Both the position numbers and the translations under genes were made by a program. A DNA stretch of 39,783 nucleotides from Ornithomonoglobus_A sp034090805 (lineage in GTDB: Bacteria > Bacillota > Clostridia > UBA1381). Shown piece by piece: positions 35,974 through 39,783 of this stretch; within the stretch, counting starts at the first letter, position 1, and every line of letters begins with the position of its first letter. The notes under the pieces are model-generated. The model searched no databases. It saw nothing but the letters and a program-made list of their open reading frames with translations, and was not told where the DNA came from. Where the stretch lies: the NCBI GenBank assembly GCA_034090805.1, contig JAXDRV010000114.1, positions 1 through 39,783 of the forward strand, read 5' to 3'.

Positions 35974-36088
35974 ATATATCGCTGATCTCAGAATATACGG
36001 ACTCGTATGAATACCACCAATAATAAGACTCTCTCCCTCTTTTTCTTATTACTTAAAATACCCGTGTATTCTGTGATGAGCGATATAT
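35974..36088. repeat. Long imperfect inverted repeat between the GH31 and esterase genes
   Basis: The arms are 35974-36000 and 36062-36088; each is 27 bases and they match at 24 positions. The inner bases hold a second small inverted repeat (AATAAGA at 36022-36028 with TCTTATT at 36044-36050) around a pyrimidine-rich loop. It fills most of the 145-base gap between the two genes. It could be a structured RNA, an attenuator or a miniature mobile element. No T-run follows the 3' arm; the ribosome binding site of the next gene comes about ten bases later. Confidence 0.7.
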
Positions 36089-36107
36089 TAACATTAAGGA
36101 GAATATT

Positions 36108-36887
36108 ATGCTAAACAAAAAAATATTTTTAGAAAATAATGCAGCGTATATAACAACCTATATCTTAGATAATATAGTAAATAATCAAAAAAAGAGACCG
36201 ATGATTGTCATATTTCCGGGCGGAGGATATGAATTTTGCTCGCCGCGCGAGGGTGAACCAATAGCGTGCGAATTTAACAGTATGGGATTCAATGCTGTGG
36301 TTGTAAATTATACTACAAATGCACCGTATCCGCAGTCTTTAATAGATGCGTCAGATGCCATTGTATATATACGTGAACATGCTGAGGAATGGAATACCGA
36401 CCCAAATAAAATTTTCGTATGTGGATTTTCGGCAGGAGCGCATTTGGCAGGAAGTATAGGAATAATGAGCAAAAAAGAAAAGGCAATAAGAAGAGACGAT
36501 GCTATGAACAGGGTGAATGGTATGATTTTATGCTATCCTGTAATTACTTCGGGCGAGTTTGCACATCGAGGTTCATTTGATGCGATAGAAGCAAAAAGTA
36601 CCGAGCTACTGCAAAAAGCATCTCTTGAATTGCAGGTTGATGAAAACACTCCTCCGGCATTTATCTGGCATACATTTGCAGATGAAGCTGTGCCGGTGGA
36701 AAATAGTATTCTTTTGGCAGAAGCTATGCGCAAACATAATATACCGTTTGAATTACACATATATCCTGATGGAGTTCATGGACTTGCTTTAGCATCAGAA
36801 GTAACGAGTGATAATGGGAAATATATTGTTCCTCATGCTCAGGGATGGATAAATTTAGTGAAGGAATGGTTAAATAAATGTATATAG
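36108..36887 (+). CDS. Alpha/beta-hydrolase carbohydrate esterase
   Basis: A 259-residue cytoplasmic esterase of the alpha/beta-hydrolase fold, resembling bacterial xylan- or pectin-type deacetylases. The oxyanion-hole motif is FPGGGYEF (about 36-43). The nucleophile is Ser108 in GFSAGAH, and the other triad members are probably Asp192 (ADEAVP) and His224 (DGVHG). It has no signal peptide and so would act on imported acetylated oligosaccharides. AAGGAG precedes the ATG. It overlaps the following kinase gene by ten bases, a sign of coupled translation. Confidence 0.87.
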   Translation: MLNKKIFLENNAAYITTYILDNIVNNQKKRPMIVIFPGGGYEFCSPREGEPIACEFNSMGFNAVVVNYTTNAPYPQSLIDASDAIVYIREHAEEWNTDPNKIFVCGFSAGAHLAGSIGIMSKKEKAIRRDDAMNRVNGMILCYPVITSGEFAHRGSFDAIEAKSTELLQKASLELQVDENTPPAFIWHTFADEAVPVENSILLAEAMRKHNIPFELHIYPDGVHGLALASEVTSDNGKYIVPHAQGWINLVKEWLNKCI

Positions 36888-37819
36888 GAATAGACTTAGG
36901 TGGTACAAATATTGCCGCAGGTGTGGTAGACGAAGCAGGAAAGATTATATATAAAGCATCTGTTCCTACATTAGCGCAAAGACCAATTGAGGAAATAGTT
37001 GAAGATATGGCAAATTTGTGTATTGATGTAGTAAATGGTGCTGACCGTCAAATATCAGAAATTAAGTCGGTCGGAATCGGTTGTCCGGGAACTGTTGATA
37101 GTAAAAGCGGAGTTATTGCTTATTCATGTAATCTTAAAATGAAAAATACTGAATTAAGGGCAATGCTTGAAAAAAAGCTCGGAAAGCCTGTAAATTTAGA
37201 GAATGACGCAAATGCGGCGGCTTTAGGTGAATATGCGGTAAACGGCGACAATGCCGACAGCTTTGTTTTGATTACACTTGGAACAGGTGTGGGCGGCGGA
37301 GTTATTATAGACGGCAAGCCATATCGTGGATTTAACTGTGCAGGCGGCGAGCTTGGACATATAGTTATAAATGCCGATGGAGATGAGATTTGCTCCTGCG
37401 GGAATAAAGGCTGCTGGGAAGCATATGCGTCAGTCACAGCTCTGATACGACGGACAAAACAAGCGATGCAGTCTGACAGTAGTTCTATGATGCATAAATG
37501 GGTACAAGAAAATGGCGAGGTTTCAGGCAGAACTGCGTTCGATTGTGCAAAAATAGGCGATAAGACTGCAAAGGCAGTGGTAGAACAGTATATCCGATAT
37601 GTAAGTTACGGACTAATCTCCATATTAAACATATTTCAGCCGAGTAAAATCCTGATTGGCGGAGGAATATCCAAAGAGGGTGATTATCTGCTTAATCCTC
37701 TTCGTGAATATGTCTACGCAGGGGACTATAACAAATATCGAGAGAAAACAAAAATAGAAACTGCGACGCTGTTCAATGATGCAGGAATTATAGGCGCGGC
37801 GTTGAGCGCAAAAGAATAA
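36878..37819 (+). CDS. ROK-family sugar kinase (glucokinase-like)
   Basis: A 313-residue kinase that phosphorylates a hexose with ATP, feeding it into glycolysis. The phosphate-binding motif is GIDLGGTNIAAG (residues 4-15). The catalytic motif LENDANAAALGEY contains Asp110, and GTGVGGG is at 135-141. The structural zinc site is intact: GGELGH (Glu158, His161) and CSCGNKGCWEAY (Cys172, Cys174, Cys179). The absence of an N-terminal helix-turn-helix makes it an enzyme and not a NagC/XylR-type repressor. It overlaps the esterase gene and ends the cluster before the terminator at 37911. Whether the sugar is glucose, galactose or another cannot be told. Confidence 0.92.
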   Translation: MYIGIDLGGTNIAAGVVDEAGKIIYKASVPTLAQRPIEEIVEDMANLCIDVVNGADRQISEIKSVGIGCPGTVDSKSGVIAYSCNLKMKNTELRAMLEKKLGKPVNLENDANAAALGEYAVNGDNADSFVLITLGTGVGGGVIIDGKPYRGFNCAGGELGHIVINADGDEICSCGNKGCWEAYASVTALIRRTKQAMQSDSSSMMHKWVQENGEVSGRTAFDCAKIGDKTAKAVVEQYIRYVSYGLISILNIFQPSKILIGGGISKEGDYLLNPLREYVYAGDYNKYREKTKIETATLFNDAGIIGAALSAKE

Positions 37820-37910
37820 ATGATATATAAATTAGCTTTCGTAAATGCAGGAGGATGGGAATTTAGAATGTATGAAATGATTTTGTAGAACAATAAAATT
37901 ATAGAAGTTA

Positions 37911-37960
37911 AGCGCATTGCGAAATGGCAAAAACCGTTTTGCAATGCGCCTTATTTTTTT
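37911..37960 (+). terminator. Strong terminator of the polysaccharide-utilisation operon
   Basis: GCGCATTGCGAAATGG pairs with CCGTTTTGCAATGCGC (two G-T pairs) around a short A-rich loop, and TTATTTTTTT follows. It lies about 90 bases after the kinase stop codon. The bases between (37820-37910) contain only a 22-codon ORF and a GGAGG before a six-codon ORF, which I do not consider genes. Confidence 0.9.
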
Positions 37961-38091
37961 GCGCCCTAAAACAGAAAAACAGGAAAACTTTTTAAATTTG
38001 GCTCCCATTTTGACCCTTTGGTCAGTCGTAGTCTTTCGAAGGAGGTGAAAGACACAATCACAAGACTGTACACGGAAAGGAGGGTGACGAG

Positions 38092-38253
38092 ATGTCGGCT
38101 TCCTTATCCGAAAGTAACAGTGTTGCGATGGCGATGTTTGACAGTTACAGCAAAACAGTTATGCGCAATTTGAGCAGAGATGAAATCGCCCAAATAAATA
38201 AGCGGACATACCATGAAATTGGTAGTGATGAGCGAAATAGCCCGATTCTTTGA
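38092..38253 (+). CDS. Short ORF (53 aa), likely truncated mobile-element regulator
   Basis: A 53-residue ORF behind a strong AAAGGAGGGTGA ribosome binding site. Its middle, VAMAMFDSYSKTVMRN, resembles the conserved start of small sigma-like helix-turn-helix proteins found on clostridial conjugative transposons (from memory, not searched). Those proteins are about 130-150 residues and carry a DNA-binding domain, which is missing here. The stop follows RNSPIL. The ORF lies just before a transposase unit, so it is probably a broken remnant of an integrated element. A genuine small protein is possible. Confidence 0.5.
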   Translation: MSASLSESNSVAMAMFDSYSKTVMRNLSRDEIAQINKRTYHEIGSDERNSPIL

Positions 38254-38367
38254 TACAATAAAGTAAAAAATTAATCATGATGACGTGATTGGCTGTAATT
38301 TCAAAGAAAAAGACACGCAAAACAGACCATAGCGAAAACTACGGTTTTGAAAGATACAATATCAATA
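38254..38367. other. Gap between the short ORF and the transposase gene
   Basis: No gene is seen. It contains CCATAGCGAAA (38327-38337), which resembles the complement of the sequence at the far side of the transposase and may be the left end of the insertion sequence. Confidence 0.4.
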
Positions 38368-39779
38368 CTAAGCAGAGCGAAACAAAGCTTTACGGCTTCG
38401 CACAGAACAATCTTTCTTAGTGATAACCGCCGCAATGGCAATGGAAAGAAGTGCTATATGGGCAATGGTATTCAAATTAGCAACTGAATTCTGATTTCTT
38501 ACCCACATACGTTCTTGACCGGTGCCTTTAAATCTTGAATTGTATCGCTCACATTCCGTACGGAGAGCGTACACAGATTTAAAAGCAATGCTGTTGCGGT
38601 CTATAGAAAGACGATAATCATCGGGGATTGTGACATACTTGGTGCAGCCATGGTTTTTCTTGCCGTTGTTCCAATTCTTGTGATTGCATGGGCATTCACC
38701 GCTTTTTGAGCGTTTAAACGGGCAGCAAAACTTTTGACGGGTGCGCCCACTGTCAGAGAATTTGCCGTCGCGGTGCATAGCAAGACCGGCTTCGCAAATC
38801 ACATTACCGCAGCCAAGTTTTTTCGGATTCTTTGTGCCGCGCTTGTTAAGAGGGATAAAACAATCTCCGTTATACACATCACGAACGGTATTGTATATAG
38901 CTTTCACATCATACCCCTTGTCGGCAAGAAAGGTACATTCCGATAATGGCAAAAACTCGTTTGTTTCTTTGAGAATATCGAGTGTTACAGTAGAGTCTGC
39001 CACATCGGCGGTGGTGGTCAGCTCAAATATAGGCAAACCGGAGATGCAATCAACCAATACATGGTTTTTGTAACCCCAATAATATTCGAAATTCTTTTCA
39101 TTGTGTTGATTAGAAGCCGAATGCACGCCTAATCCGCAATCCTTATCACAAGAGGGTCTGTTTCTTTTAGAAAATTTGTTCTTTTTAAAAGACTTCGGAT
39201 TGTTGCGAGAAGTATTGGCGCTGATTGGAGTAGAATCCAATCCAATAAAAGAAGAATCAACGATTTCAAGATTGTAAGCCTTGAGAACTTGCGATTTCAT
39301 TAAAGCCGATAAAATATCATTATCGATATTTTTGATAAAACGCTCAAACTTCGTGTAAGAAGGCAGGTTTTTGGTAATATCAAAGCCGCAGTAATGAGCG
39401 ATAATCAGATTATTGTTAAGGTAGTCAACCAAATCGGTAATCTGAGTAAAGCCTTCGCATTTCATAACGATGAAGGCACAAATTAACGAATGATTATCAA
39501 AACCGCATCGACCTTTAGGGTTAGAGCGAGAAGGAATCATGCTCAAATCAAGGTTAAGAAACAGTTCATCATAGAATTTAGCTTTAGGTTGAGATGTAAA
39601 TAATGATATATCATTCAAAATTTCCTGACGATAGATAACGACCATCTCCTTTACGGTTGTTTTGTGATACTATTATTATACCATAAAAAGATGGTCGTTT
39701 CTATACCATGGAGTGACAAATTTTAAAATTTCATAAGAAAAATGGCTTAAAACCTATGGTTTTGCTATTTCGCTTATGG
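38327..39779 (-). mobile_element. Insertion sequence with DDE transposase; approximate ends
   Basis: A single intact transposase gene on the minus strand, flanked by similar inverted sequences. The left one begins CCATAGCGAAA and later has GGTTTTGAA; the right one, read inward, begins CCATAAGCGAAA and later has GGTTTTAAG. The match is imperfect, so the ends are a proposal. An alternative left end is AGCGAAATAGC at 38231-38241, an exact 11-base complement of 39764-39774. Target-site duplication cannot be checked because the window ends at 39783. Confidence 0.5.
38368..39645 (-). CDS. DDE transposase (IS1182/IS4-like)
   Basis: A 425-residue transposase of full length. The catalytic triad is likely Asp137 (GLDSTPISA), Asp242 (FLADKGYD) and Glu366 (RTECERYNSRFKG). 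The N-terminal region (about 45-130), with LICAFIVMKCEGFTQITDLVDYL, resembles the DNA-binding domain of IS1182-type enzymes. A Cys-rich insertion (CCPFKRSKSGECPC, about 307-320) lies before the final Glu. The ATG at 39645 is placed directly behind AAAGGAG, an unusually tight spacing. A minus-strand -10 box TATAAT (39674-39679) is visible upstream, with a poor -35. No frameshift is seen, so the element may be active. The exact IS family needs a search. Confidence 0.88.
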   Translation of the reverse strand: MVVIYRQEILNDISLFTSQPKAKFYDELFLNLDLSMIPSRSNPKGRCGFDNHSLICAFIVMKCEGFTQITDLVDYLNNNLIIAHYCGFDITKNLPSYTKFERFIKNIDNDILSALMKSQVLKAYNLEIVDSSFIGLDSTPISANTSRNNPKSFKKNKFSKRNRPSCDKDCGLGVHSASNQHNEKNFEYYWGYKNHVLVDCISGLPIFELTTTADVADSTVTLDILKETNEFLPLSECTFLADKGYDVKAIYNTVRDVYNGDCFIPLNKRGTKNPKKLGCGNVICEAGLAMHRDGKFSDSGRTRQKFCCPFKRSKSGECPCNHKNWNNGKKNHGCTKYVTIPDDYRLSIDRNSIAFKSVYALRTECERYNSRFKGTGQERMWVRNQNSVANLNTIAHIALLSIAIAAVITKKDCSVRSRKALFRSA

Positions 39780-39783
39780 CTAT

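Noticed and set aside
36878..37819. ROK protein as a transcriptional repressor of the cluster
   Set aside because: It has no N-terminal helix-turn-helix; the protein begins directly with the ATP-binding motif and has an intact catalytic Asp.
37820..37888. A 22-codon ORF after the kinase gene
   Set aside because: It begins immediately after the kinase stop without its own ribosome binding site, is not protein-like, and precedes the operon terminator.

Overview
This window comes from an AT-rich Gram-positive bacterium of the class Clostridia. The signs are AAGGAGG-type ribosome binding sites, a CIRCE-controlled hsp20, an S-layer-homology (SLH) protein, a lipoprotein sugar-binding protein with LplB/YtcP-type permeases, and 5S and tRNA genes of Firmicutes type. 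The gene content resembles gut pectin and plant-cell-wall degraders (a Monoglobus-like organism is one possibility), but I cannot name a species.

Layout. Positions 1-560 hold the last bases of a 23S rRNA, a complete 5S rRNA, tRNA-Glu(UUC), a tRNA with anticodon CAU, and a terminator. Positions 700-1850 (minus strand) hold an AraC-family remnant, a CIRCE-controlled hsp20 and a small ribbon-helix-helix (RHH) protein. Positions 1860-2170 are a dense regulatory region. From 2171 to 37819 sixteen of the genes, all on the plus strand, form a Gram-positive polysaccharide-utilisation locus, closed by a strong terminator at 37911-37960. The end of the window holds a short ORF that looks like a mobile-element remnant and a complete DDE transposase (38368-39645, minus) with candidate inverted ends.

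How the locus may work (inference from families and order). Two secreted heparinase II/III-fold proteins, probable uronate-glycan lyases, act outside the cell with an SLH surface protein and two large non-catalytic beta-sandwich proteins. The lyase products carry an unsaturated uronate. They would be captured by the solute-binding lipoprotein and imported by the two permeases; no ATPase is encoded here, so a shared one is expected. In the cytoplasm the products would be taken apart by GH105 (unsaturated uronyl hydrolase), two GH127-type proteins (beta-L-arabinofuranosidase-like), GH36-like, GH31 and GH3 exo-glycosidases and an alpha/beta-hydrolase esterase, and a ROK kinase would phosphorylate the released hexose. 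An AraC regulator encoded inside the cluster is the obvious activator; a pair of 10-bp direct repeats with 20-bp spacing abuts the -35 box of the main promoter. The substrate is not proven: an acidic, arabinose- and galactose-decorated plant glycan (rhamnogalacturonan or arabinogalactan type) fits best.

The most unusual points are the pair of paralogous heparinase-fold proteins with swapped accessory modules, a LamG-like module duplicated in tandem in one gene and present as a third copy fused to the neighbouring lyase, a C-terminal module shared by several of the secreted proteins, an SLH protein with a second decayed SLH triplet and a large unassigned region, and several intercistronic hairpins that appear to partition the long operon.
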